Positions 8,172-15,535 of a stretch of DNA of 26,133 bases are shown one piece after another. A program made the position numbers and the translations under genes. The stretch's first letter is position 1. Each line of letters begins with the position of its first letter. The notes below the pieces were generated by a model. The model was not told the DNA's origin and searched no databases. It worked only from the letters and a program-made list of their open reading frames with translations. The stretch is from positions 1-26,133 of the forward strand of contig NZ_CALLVP010000079.1 in NCBI RefSeq assembly GCF_938010505.1, given 5' to 3'. This DNA is from an uncultured Veillonella sp. (GTDB taxonomy: Bacteria > Bacillota > Negativicutes > Veillonellales > Veillonellaceae).

Positions 8172-9050
8172 ATGGATTATATAAAACGTTTTACAACCCG
8201 AGAAGGGGTTCGTATGTCTTTAGCTGTAACAACCGATACAGTTGAAACTGCTCGAGTGCGTCACGATTTATGGCCTGTAGCAACAGCTGCTTTAGGTCGT
8301 GCTATGACGGGGGCTATCTTATTAGCTGGTGATTTCAAAAACCATGAAAACGTAAGTTTACGCATTAAGGGTGATGGTCCACTAGGTGTGGTGCACGTAG
8401 ATGCATTTTCAGATAATACGGTTCGTGGGTATGTAGATGAACCTCATGTAGATGTACCATTAAAACATGCTGGTAAACTCGACGTTGGTGCCGCAGTAGG
8501 TCATAATGGGGGAGTACAAGTTACGCGATTTACACAATTGGCGCAAGACTATACTTCTACAAGCCCGATTCAAAGCGGTGAAGTAGCAGAGGATTTGGCT
8601 TACTATTTGTATGCTTCTGAGCAAGTACCTTCTACAATCAGCCTTGGCGTATTGGTAGATCCTGATTACCATACAGTTGTAGCTGGAGGTTTTATCGTAC
8701 AAGCCTTGCCAGGTGCGACAGATGCTGCATTAGCACAAGTAGAGAAAAACATTAATGAACTAGGTCCTGTAACAGAATATTTGAAAGCTCATCCAGATGG
8801 TAAAGGCCTTATGGAACGCGTATTAGACGGCTTAACTGTTAATGAGGTATATAATGAGCCTGTTAATTTCCAATGTCGTTGCGGTCGCGATCGTTTTGCT
8901 AGTGTTCTTATGACATTACGTGAAAATGATAAAAAAGCAATCCTTGAAGACGAGACGACAGAACTAGTATGTCATTACTGTAATGAAAAATATCATTTCA
9001 GTCGTGAAGAGCTACAAGATATGTTTGAGCCAAAAGGTCCAGTTCAATAA
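8172..9050 (+). CDS. hslO: 33 kDa redox-regulated chaperone Hsp33
   Basis: A cytosolic holdase chaperone that is activated by oxidation: in the reduced state four cysteines bind zinc, and oxidants such as HOCl or peroxide release it and expose the substrate-binding surface. The protein has 292 residues, the usual size. The four redox cysteines are present as C235-x-C237 (QCRCGRDRF) and C267-x2-C270 (VCHYCNEKYHF). The N-terminal region (TREGVRMSLAVTTDTVETAR) and GGFIVQALPGA also fit the family. It is a single transcription unit with its own predicted promoter and a terminator at 9086-9119. Confidence 0.95.
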   Translation: MDYIKRFTTREGVRMSLAVTTDTVETARVRHDLWPVATAALGRAMTGAILLAGDFKNHENVSLRIKGDGPLGVVHVDAFSDNTVRGYVDEPHVDVPLKHAGKLDVGAAVGHNGGVQVTRFTQLAQDYTSTSPIQSGEVAEDLAYYLYASEQVPSTISLGVLVDPDYHTVVAGGFIVQALPGATDAALAQVEKNINELGPVTEYLKAHPDGKGLMERVLDGLTVNEVYNEPVNFQCRCGRDRFASVLMTLRENDKKAILEDETTELVCHYCNEKYHFSREELQDMFEPKGPVQ

Positions 9051-9085
9051 TTATTATTAAAAATAAAATAACCCTTATAAAAATT

Positions 9086-9119
9086 ACAGGCTATATGGTT
9101 TTTCCTATAGCCTGTTTTT
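9086..9119 (+). terminator. Terminator after hslO
   Basis: A perfect 10-bp stem (ACAGGCTATA at 9086-9095 with 9106-9115) has a 10-nt loop and a T-run to 9119. Confidence 0.85.
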
Positions 9120-9170
9120 GTATTCTATGAGAAAATAAAAGATAAGAGTTATTAATAATAGGAGGTCACA

Positions 9171-9965
9171 ATGAGTGCAATCGGTGTAATTGGTGGTACT
9201 GGCGTTTATGATCCGACCATCTTTGAAAATATTCATGAAGAATCCTTAATGACACCATATGGTGAAATAGATTATGTACAAGGTACATACCACGGAAAAA
9301 CAGTAATCTTTGTTGCTCGTCACGGCAAAGATCACACAATTCCTCCACATAAAATTAATTATCGTGCAAATATTTGGGGGCTAAAAAAATTAGGCGTTAC
9401 ATTTATTATCTCTACAACTGCGGTAGGTTCCTTGAATGAAAACTTCAAACCTGGTCATTTTGTTTTGACTGATCAATTCTTAGATTTTACTAAGAACCGC
9501 ATCACTACATTCTATGAAGGTGGTGACCGTCCAGTAGCACATCTTGACGTAACAAATCCTTACTGCTCTGAATTACGTGATATTCTTCAAAAGGTTGGCA
9601 CAGAACAAGGTCTTACCATCCACAATGGTGGTACCTACGTATGTACTGAAGGTCCTCGTTTTGAAACTCCTGCGGAAATTAAAATGTTCCACATGCTTGG
9701 TGGTGATACAGTAGGCATGACGAATGTACCAGAAGTAAATCTTGCTAATGAAGCTGAAATGGCTTATTCTACGATTTCTATGATTACAAACTATGCGGCA
9801 GGCATTTCCGAAGCTGCTTTGACTCATGGTGAAGTAGTAGAAATGATGGCTGACATGGCGGCTCAACTTAAATCTCTTATCTTAGGTGCTATTGATGCAA
9901 TCGATGTAGATGATCGATATGACGCTCACAATCGCATGCATGAATATGGTGGTTTTAAATTATAA
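9171..9965 (+). CDS. mtnP: MTAP-family nucleoside phosphorylase, probably 5'-methylthioinosine phosphorylase
   Basis: A phosphorylase of the PNP/MTAP family (264 residues) that releases the purine base from 5'-methylthio-nucleoside and forms 5-methylthioribose 1-phosphate. Visible family features are GVIGGTGVYD (5-14), ARHGKDHTIPPHKINYRAN (phosphate and substrate region), STTAVGSL, and GTYVCTEGPRFETPAEI followed by GMTNVPE. The purine-specificity loop reads ITNYAAG. Asn207 stands where adenine-specific MTA phosphorylases carry Asp (TDYD), and Ala209 replaces the second Asp. Asn at this position is typical of enzymes for 6-oxopurines, including the Pseudomonas methylthioinosine phosphorylase. 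A deaminase gene in the same cluster could provide that substrate, so the standard label 'MTA phosphorylase' may be wrong. Strong AGGAGG site at 9160-9165; mtnA follows after 42 bp. Confidence 0.88.
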   Translation: MSAIGVIGGTGVYDPTIFENIHEESLMTPYGEIDYVQGTYHGKTVIFVARHGKDHTIPPHKINYRANIWGLKKLGVTFIISTTAVGSLNENFKPGHFVLTDQFLDFTKNRITTFYEGGDRPVAHLDVTNPYCSELRDILQKVGTEQGLTIHNGGTYVCTEGPRFETPAEIKMFHMLGGDTVGMTNVPEVNLANEAEMAYSTISMITNYAAGISEAALTHGEVVEMMADMAAQLKSLILGAIDAIDVDDRYDAHNRMHEYGGFKL

Positions 9966-10007
9966 TCTATTCATCATAGAAAACAATAGTTCATCGAAGG
10001 AGACGCT

Positions 10008-11072
10008 ATGATTAATATTGAATGGCGTAAAGATACGCTAGTACTATTAGATCAAACTAAATTACCAACAGAGATTTCCTATGTGCACTGTACTGATTGG
10101 CGTCAAGTGGCCGAGGCTATTAAGATGCTTCGCGTCCGTGGGGCTCCAGCTATTGGTGTAGCAGCTAGCTATGGTTTGATCTTAGCTGCTGTGGAAGCAG
10201 GTCGCCAAGAGGATCCATTTAGTGTGCAATTAACGAGTCTATATGACTTTAGTGAGACATTAAAGGAAACGCGTCCGACAGCAATCAATTTGGCATGGGC
10301 TGTGGATCGTGTCATTTCTCTTGTGAAAGCTAATGTTAAAAGTATGTCCTCAATGAATGAAGTAGTAGACCTCATTACTAAAGAGGCTATTATCATTCAC
10401 GAAGAAGACGTATCTTTAAACCGTCGAATGGCCGAAGCAGGGGCCAAATTATTTGAGGGCAAAAAGAATATTTGCATCTTAACTCATTGTAATGCTGGTG
10501 CACTAGCTACAGGTGGTTTAGGTACAGCTCTTGGTGTTGTCCGTAAGCTACATGAAAATGGTCAATTGGAACGGGTATATGCGGATGAAACACGTCCATT
10601 ATTACAAGGTGCTCGTCTTACTACATTTGAACTTTATGAGGATGGTATTCCTGTAACATTAGCAACAGATAATATGGCTGCTTATGCTATGCAACAAGGT
10701 CTCATAGATGCTGTTATTGTTGGTGCAGACCGCATCACTACTAAGGGTGATGTAGCGAACAAAATCGGTACCTATGGTGTAGCTGTGCTCGCTAAATTCC
10801 ATAATATTCCATTCTATGTAGCTGCACCCTATAGCACATTTGATTTTACCTTAGAAAATGGTACTGATATTCCTATAGAGATGCGCGATGATTATGAAGT
10901 AACATCTTTACATAGTGTTCAAACAGCCCCTAATGGTATTGGTGTACTAAATCCTGCATTTGATGTAACACCTCATGAGCTAGTGACTGCAATCATTACT
11001 GAAGAAGGTGTTTTAAAGCCAAATTACGAAGAGTCTATAGGTAAGCTACGCCAGATTGTAGAATCTAAATAA
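10008..11072 (+). CDS. mtnA: S-methyl-5-thioribose-1-phosphate isomerase
   Basis: Isomerises 5-methylthioribose 1-phosphate to 5-methylthioribulose 1-phosphate, the second step of methylthio-nucleoside salvage. It has 354 residues, a normal length, and belongs to the eIF2B-like isomerase fold. The active-site Cys161 (THCNAGALATGG) and Asp241 (VGADRITTKGDVANKIGT) are both present, with the substrate-binding loop RVRGAPAIGVAASYG at 42-56. A good AAGGAG site precedes the ATG. It acts directly on the product of the phosphorylase encoded 42 bp upstream, whether that enzyme uses MTA or MTI. No later salvage genes (dehydratase, enolase-phosphatase, dioxygenase, or a DHAP-shunt aldolase) are in the window. 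Confidence 0.94.
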   Translation: MINIEWRKDTLVLLDQTKLPTEISYVHCTDWRQVAEAIKMLRVRGAPAIGVAASYGLILAAVEAGRQEDPFSVQLTSLYDFSETLKETRPTAINLAWAVDRVISLVKANVKSMSSMNEVVDLITKEAIIIHEEDVSLNRRMAEAGAKLFEGKKNICILTHCNAGALATGGLGTALGVVRKLHENGQLERVYADETRPLLQGARLTTFELYEDGIPVTLATDNMAAYAMQQGLIDAVIVGADRITTKGDVANKIGTYGVAVLAKFHNIPFYVAAPYSTFDFTLENGTDIPIEMRDDYEVTSLHSVQTAPNGIGVLNPAFDVTPHELVTAIITEEGVLKPNYEESIGKLRQIVESK

Positions 11073-11169
11073 TTTATTATCTGAAAGGTGTAGAATCAAT
11101 ACATCCAAGTGGATTAACTATTAAAGGTTTATTTTTTTATATCTACTCATATTAGTAAAAGGAGTTATT

Positions 11170-12414
11170 ATGCAATCCTTAATTCGAGATATTAACTTAG
11201 CAGCAGAAGGCCGTAAAAAAATTGATTGGGTTTCTAATTTTATGCCTACCTTAAATACATTAGGGGATCGTTTTGAAGCTGAACAAACTTTCAAAGGTCA
11301 AACTATTGTTGTCAGTGTTCACTTAGAAGCAAAAACAGCATATCTTGCAACGGTTTTAAAACGCGGTGGTGCTGATGTTATCGTAACTGGCTCTAATCCA
11401 TTGTCTACACAAGACGATGTTGCCGCCGGCCTTGTAGATATGGGTATTACTGTATATGCTTGGTATGATTGTACAGATGAAGAATATTTTGATTTCCTCC
11501 ATAAAGCACTTGATCACAAACCGCATATCATCATCGATGATGGTGGTGACCTAGTAAACTTGTTACATACTACACGCCAAGACGCTAAAGAACGCCTTAT
11601 CGGTGGTAGCGAAGAAACTACGACAGGCGTACATCGTTTATACGCATTAGAGAATGCTAAACAATTAACGTTCCCTATGATTGCTGTAAATGACTCTTAC
11701 TGTAAATATCTTTTCGATAACCGTTATGGTACTGGTCAATCCGTTTGGGATGGCATCATGCGTACTACTAACTTAACTGTAACAGGTAAAAATGTTGTCG
11801 TTGCTGGTTATGGCTGGTGCGGTAAAGGCGTCGCTATGCGTGCAAAAGGCCTTGGTGCCCATGTGTATGTAACGGAAGTAGATCCAATTAAAGCCGTTGA
11901 GGCTGTATTTGATGGCTTTAAAGTATTGCCTATGATTGAAGCTGCTAAAGTGGGCGATATCTTCTGTACTGTAACAGGTTGTAAAGATGTTATCGTAAAA
12001 GAACATTACGAAGTAATGAAAGATAAAGCAATCATGTGTAATGCAGGTCACTTCGATTGCGAAGTAAACGTAGCTGAATTAGCTGACCTTGCCGTAAGTC
12101 ATGAGCGCGTTCGTCAAAATATCGAAGGCTATACAATGGCTGACGGCCGTAAACTATATGTATTAGCTGAAGGTCGCTTAGTTAACCTTGCAGCTGGTGA
12201 TGGTCACCCTGCAGAAATCATGGACTTGTCCTTTGCTATGCAAGCCCTTGCTGCAGAGCATATCTTGAAAAATGGCAAAGAAATGGAGCCAAAAGTTTAT
12301 GTATTGCCTCATGAATTAGATGTGGAAATCGCAAAACTTAAATTGAACTCCATGGGTTATGATTTAGACTCTTTAACACAAGAGCAAATCGACTACCTTA
12401 CAAAAGTAAACTAA
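11170..12414 (+). CDS. ahcY: S-adenosylhomocysteine hydrolase homologue, candidate S-inosylhomocysteine hydrolase
   Basis: An NAD-dependent hydrolase (414 residues) that splits a nucleosyl-homocysteine into nucleoside and homocysteine. The NAD Rossmann motif GYGWCGKG is at 213-220. Conserved catalytic positions include His51, Asp124 (DDGGD), Glu149 (SEETTTG), Lys179 and Asp183-Asn184 (FDN). It is the short form found in Thermotoga and archaea and lacks the C-terminal KPDHYRY tail of canonical SahH. In the base-recognition helix it reads HLEAKTA, whereas canonical SahH reads HMTVETA: Lys55 replaces the Glu/Gln that accepts the adenine amino group. A methanogen homologue with this layout is known to hydrolyse S-inosylhomocysteine. 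With the deaminase gene next door this substrate is plausible, but unproven. Starts after AAGGAG; 97 bp after mtnA. Confidence 0.88.
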   Translation: MQSLIRDINLAAEGRKKIDWVSNFMPTLNTLGDRFEAEQTFKGQTIVVSVHLEAKTAYLATVLKRGGADVIVTGSNPLSTQDDVAAGLVDMGITVYAWYDCTDEEYFDFLHKALDHKPHIIIDDGGDLVNLLHTTRQDAKERLIGGSEETTTGVHRLYALENAKQLTFPMIAVNDSYCKYLFDNRYGTGQSVWDGIMRTTNLTVTGKNVVVAGYGWCGKGVAMRAKGLGAHVYVTEVDPIKAVEAVFDGFKVLPMIEAAKVGDIFCTVTGCKDVIVKEHYEVMKDKAIMCNAGHFDCEVNVAELADLAVSHERVRQNIEGYTMADGRKLYVLAEGRLVNLAAGDGHPAEIMDLSFAMQALAAEHILKNGKEMEPKVYVLPHELDVEIAKLKLNSMGYDLDSLTQEQIDYLTKVN

Positions 12415-12487
12415 TACGTATTGAAATTTAATGGTTTTTGGAAAAGATTTTGTATCTAAACTATTACTAGCTTTCAAATTAAACTAA

Positions 12488-12516
12488 TATAACCGAGCTA
12501 TTATGGCTCGGTTATA
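12488..12516 (+). other. Intercistronic hairpin between ahcY and mtaD
   Basis: A perfect 11-bp stem (12488-12498 with 12506-12516) encloses a 7-nt loop and contains AACCGAGC / GCTCGGTT. No T-run follows, so it is not a typical terminator. It ends about 6 nt before the purine-rich mtaD ribosome binding site (GAGGGAAG, 12522-12529). It may tune translation, processing or stability of the downstream message; the role is inferred from position only. Confidence 0.6.
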
Positions 12517-12532
12517 CCTATGAGGGAAGACT

Positions 12533-13822
12533 ATGTCTGATTTATTGATTACTCATGTAGACGTCCTCACTGATGAGGGTGTTCTAAAAAATCATGCCAT
12601 TGAAATCAAAAATGGTTATATTACAGCTATTTTAAACGATAGTGAAGCTACAAAAGTAAAAGATTCTGCTAAAGAAGTGTTAGAAGGTAAAGGCCAATTG
12701 GCTGCGCCAGGTCTTATAAATACACATACCCATATTGCGATGGGCCTCTTTAGAAACTATGCAGATGATCTTGAGCTTATGGAATGGCTTGAAACAGCTA
12801 TTTGGCCCACAGAAGCAAAGTTAAACGACGATTATGTACGTCATGGAACACAACTTGGCATTGCTGAAATGTTACGTACTGGTACCACAACTTTTAGCGA
12901 TATGTATTTCTTTATGAATACTACAGCTGAGGTGGTAAAAGAAACGGGCATTCGCGCTGTATTATCACGTGGCTTAGCCGGTGTAGCTCCAACAGCAGAT
13001 CAAGCATTAGTTGAAAATGCTGATTTATTCCGCACTTGGAATGGCTTTGATAATGACCGCATCAAAGTGTTGCTTGGACCACATGCTCCATATACTTGTC
13101 CCGATGCTTACATGGAAAAGGTTATCGCCTTATCTCATGAGTTAAACTGTGGTATTCACATGCATTTGTCCGAAACTAAAGGGGAAGTGGAGAATGTTAT
13201 AAAAGCTACAGGTAAAACTCCTATCGCTCATATGCATAAATTAGGTCTATTCTGGAATACTACATTGGCCGCACACTGTGTTCATGTTACAGACGAAGAT
13301 ATGGCTATTATGGCAGAAAATAATGTATCAGTAGCACATAATCCACAATCTAACCTTAAATTAGCCAGTGGTATTGCGCCAGTGCCTGAAATGATTGCCA
13401 AAGGTATCACTGTTGGTCTTGGCACAGATGGTTCCGCTTCTAATAATAATGCTGATATGCTTGAAGAAGTACGCCTTGCAGCTACATTGCATAAAGCACG
13501 TCTTTATGATCCAAAGGCTATTCCCGCTCAAGTAGCATGGAACATGGGGACAGTAGAAGGTGCGAAAGCATTGGGCTATACAGACCTTGGAGTACTAGCT
13601 AAAGGCTATCGTGCAGACATTGTGTTATATGACGTTTCTGGGATGCACTGGATGCCTCGTTATAATGATTTAGCTGCTCTTGTATACTCTGCTAATAGTG
13701 CTGACGTAAATACTACAATAGTTGGCGGAAAAGTTCTTATGAAAGATAAAGAATTGCTTACTATTGATGAAGAAAAACTACGGGCAGAGATTAATAAGGC
13801 TCAAGCATATTTTAGTAATTAA
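12533..13822 (+). CDS. mtaD: 5-methylthioadenosine / S-adenosylhomocysteine deaminase
   Basis: An amidohydrolase-superfamily deaminase (429 residues) that converts MTA to methylthioinosine and SAH to S-inosylhomocysteine. The metal site is complete: H65-x-H67 (NTHTHIAMG), H211 (HMHLSETKGE, with E214), H248 (AAHCVHVT) and D299 (GLGTDGSASNNN). H184 and the HNPQSNLKLASG segment are also as in the MTA/SAH deaminase subfamily exemplified by Thermotoga TM0936. Last enzyme gene of the salvage run. It feeds, or competes with, the phosphorylase and hydrolase encoded upstream. If it works first, those two enzymes must accept hypoxanthine nucleosides, which is what their specificity residues suggest. 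Narrower alternatives such as guanine or cytosine deaminase fit the motifs less well. Confidence 0.92.
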   Translation: MSDLLITHVDVLTDEGVLKNHAIEIKNGYITAILNDSEATKVKDSAKEVLEGKGQLAAPGLINTHTHIAMGLFRNYADDLELMEWLETAIWPTEAKLNDDYVRHGTQLGIAEMLRTGTTTFSDMYFFMNTTAEVVKETGIRAVLSRGLAGVAPTADQALVENADLFRTWNGFDNDRIKVLLGPHAPYTCPDAYMEKVIALSHELNCGIHMHLSETKGEVENVIKATGKTPIAHMHKLGLFWNTTLAAHCVHVTDEDMAIMAENNVSVAHNPQSNLKLASGIAPVPEMIAKGITVGLGTDGSASNNNADMLEEVRLAATLHKARLYDPKAIPAQVAWNMGTVEGAKALGYTDLGVLAKGYRADIVLYDVSGMHWMPRYNDLAALVYSANSADVNTTIVGGKVLMKDKELLTIDEEKLRAEINKAQAYFSN

Positions 13823-13912
13823 TATTTAAATCTAAATTTATTTGTTCTATGCTTTATTAGAGTAATATTGGCAGTTAATTACATAACATATTTATATTTC
13901 TGAGGTTAAACT

Positions 13913-14566
13913 ATGGTAAAAAGAATATTACAATATTTTTCTTTCTGTATTGCTTTGGTTGGCTTATTGACCATGGCAGGTTGTGGTAGTAGTAGCAATG
14001 CATCTTCTCATCTTAAAGGACCTGAAGGGGAATGGATTGCCTATTCTGGGTACACAGTGCAAAATGTAGTTAGTACTATTGATACACCAATCTTTACGAT
14101 GAATTTAACATCTAAAAATGATGCTAAAACGATTTATACTGCAGATATTACGGCATATAACTATCAATATACAATGCCTGATAAGAGACCTGCCATTGAA
14201 TCGATTCAAATGGTAGGTGATAAAAAAGAAGCTCGTATGAAGTATATGACAGCACTCACAAAGGTAATGAGTGTTAAGCAAGTATCTGGTACAGCAGATG
14301 GTTCTAATGTAAATAAAATTCATATGGACATAACTGGTACTCCAAATACAGAACTTATCTATGATTCTAAAACGGATACCATTAAATTTATGGATCAAAC
14401 ATTTAAACGTGTAAGTAGTACTAATAACTTACAAAAACTAGCAGATGCTTACAAAAAAGATCTCCAAACAGCTTCTAATAAATATTTAGAAGACTTAGGA
14501 AATTCATCAAATCCTAAAACAAAATTTATAGTAACCTATAGCTTTGATGACTCTATTTTAAAGTAG
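13913..14566 (+). CDS. Putative lipoprotein of unknown function
   Basis: A 217-residue secreted lipoprotein. The signal peptide has a charged start (MVKR), a hydrophobic core (residues 4-20) and a lipobox ending in MAGC with the modified Cys24, followed by a Gly/Ser-rich linker (GSSSNASS). The mature part is Thr/Lys-rich, predicted mainly beta-strand by its alternating pattern, and has no motif I recognise. A Lys-rich helical stretch (LQKLADAYKKDLQTASNKY) lies near the C-terminus. A GAGG site precedes the ATG. It follows mtaD by 90 bp and shares the terminator at 14581-14620, so cotranscription is possible, but nothing ties its function to nucleoside salvage. Confidence 0.82.
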   Translation: MVKRILQYFSFCIALVGLLTMAGCGSSSNASSHLKGPEGEWIAYSGYTVQNVVSTIDTPIFTMNLTSKNDAKTIYTADITAYNYQYTMPDKRPAIESIQMVGDKKEARMKYMTALTKVMSVKQVSGTADGSNVNKIHMDITGTPNTELIYDSKTDTIKFMDQTFKRVSSTNNLQKLADAYKKDLQTASNKYLEDLGNSSNPKTKFIVTYSFDDSILK

Positions 14567-14580
14567 TCTAAAAAAGTAAA

Positions 14581-14620
14581 CACAAAACCCACTCATGATA
14601 ATCATAGAGTGGGTTTTGTG
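14581..14620. terminator. Strong bidirectional terminator
   Basis: A perfect 14-bp stem (14581-14594 with 14607-14620) carries AAAACCC and GGGTTTT arms that provide A/T-runs on both sides. It separates the convergent lipoprotein and methyltransferase genes. Confidence 0.85.
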
Positions 14621-14637
14621 TTATATACTATGTAGAT

Positions 14638-15387
14638 TTATTTAATTGCTTTCACCAAGAACATTGGTACAGGAATATAAAATTCGTCTTCTTCATTGTA
14701 AATACGAGAACCTACAGTTAGATCAATGGTAATAGAGCTAGCACCCAGTTTAGTAAGTAATTCTTTATCCCATTCTGGTCGTGTATAAGAAGAAATCTCA
14801 AGCATATGATAAATGGTATGACATCGTTCTTTTAATTCCTTACTAACATGTTCGTGAGCATGATGAACGGATTGTGGTAAATCATGGTGATTACGAGCAT
14901 ATTCCGCATCATAATTAAGAATTAAACCACCAGGACGAATGACACGTAACCATTCAGCATAGGCTTTATCTGGATGAGGTAAGTTCCACGTCACATTACG
15001 AGCTACAACGATATCAAAGGTATGAGTATCAAAGCCTAAATTTTCTGCATCCATTACGGAGAAGGTTACATCACAATCTAAGGACTCTGCTAGTTGATTT
15101 GCTTCATCTATCATATTGGGCGTAATATCAATGCCATGTACTGTATGACCTAGTTGGGATAGGATGATACTGAAAAAACCGGCTCCACATCCGATATCCA
15201 ATATACGTAAAGATCTTTCAGAATCAAATATATGACTTGTTAATTCGTCTATCCATAATTTTAGCTTTGTGCTTTCCAATTCTTTAGCGCGTAAAGCACC
15301 AAAATCTTTAGCCCGATCTATCCAATAGGATGTAATAAATTCTTTATCATCCTTCATAGGGTGATTACGTTCAAAAATATCGTTCAT
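14638..15387 (-). CDS. Class I SAM-dependent methyltransferase, substrate unknown
   Basis: A 249-residue cytosolic methyltransferase of the Methyltransf_11/25 type. Motif I for SAM binding is clear at residues 61-70 (RILDIGCGAG), followed by the acidic ribose-binding residue in VHGIDIT, motif II-like VTFSVMDAENLGF and the FDIVVARNVTWNLPHP segment. RVIRPGGLILNYD is the post-motif strand. The start is taken at 15387 because AGGAG lies 9 nt upstream; Met11 is a less likely alternative. It is transcribed alone, convergent with the lipoprotein and divergent from the DUF1848 gene. The substrate cannot be told from sequence; small-molecule rather than rRNA or DNA methylation is the better guess from the fold class. 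Its by-product SAH would feed the salvage genes nearby. Confidence 0.85.
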   Translation of the reverse strand: MNDIFERNHPMKDDKEFITSYWIDRAKDFGALRAKELESTKLKLWIDELTSHIFDSERSLRILDIGCGAGFFSIILSQLGHTVHGIDITPNMIDEANQLAESLDCDVTFSVMDAENLGFDTHTFDIVVARNVTWNLPHPDKAYAEWLRVIRPGGLILNYDAEYARNHHDLPQSVHHAHEHVSKELKERCHTIYHMLEISSYTRPEWDKELLTKLGASSITIDLTVGSRIYNEEDEFYIPVPMFLVKAIK

Positions 15388-15490
15388 ATTTTACTTCTCC
15401 TCATATTCTATAGTATGTATAGTACCATAAAATAATAATGAACTATACAGCAAAAATCACATTAACTCCATAAATACTAACTATGAGGTA

Positions 15491-15499
15491 TGATATAAT
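15491..15499 (+). promoter_or_regulatory. Extended -10 promoter for the DUF1848 gene
   Basis: TGATATAAT gives a perfect -10 hexamer with the TGn extension, 37 bp before the ATG at 15536. No good -35 is visible. Prediction only. Confidence 0.5.
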
Positions 15500-15535
15500 A
15501 CTTCTATGTTTTTGTTTTAATGAAAGGGCAGGGCT

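Noticed and set aside
9120..9170. SAM or SAH riboswitch upstream of the salvage cluster
   Set aside because: The 50-bp spacer is too short and has no conserved aptamer motif.
9573..9866. Open frame antisense to the phosphorylase gene
   Set aside because: Shadow of a strongly conserved gene; no ribosome binding site or family resemblance. The same reasoning applies to other antisense frames inside rib, ahcY and lexA.
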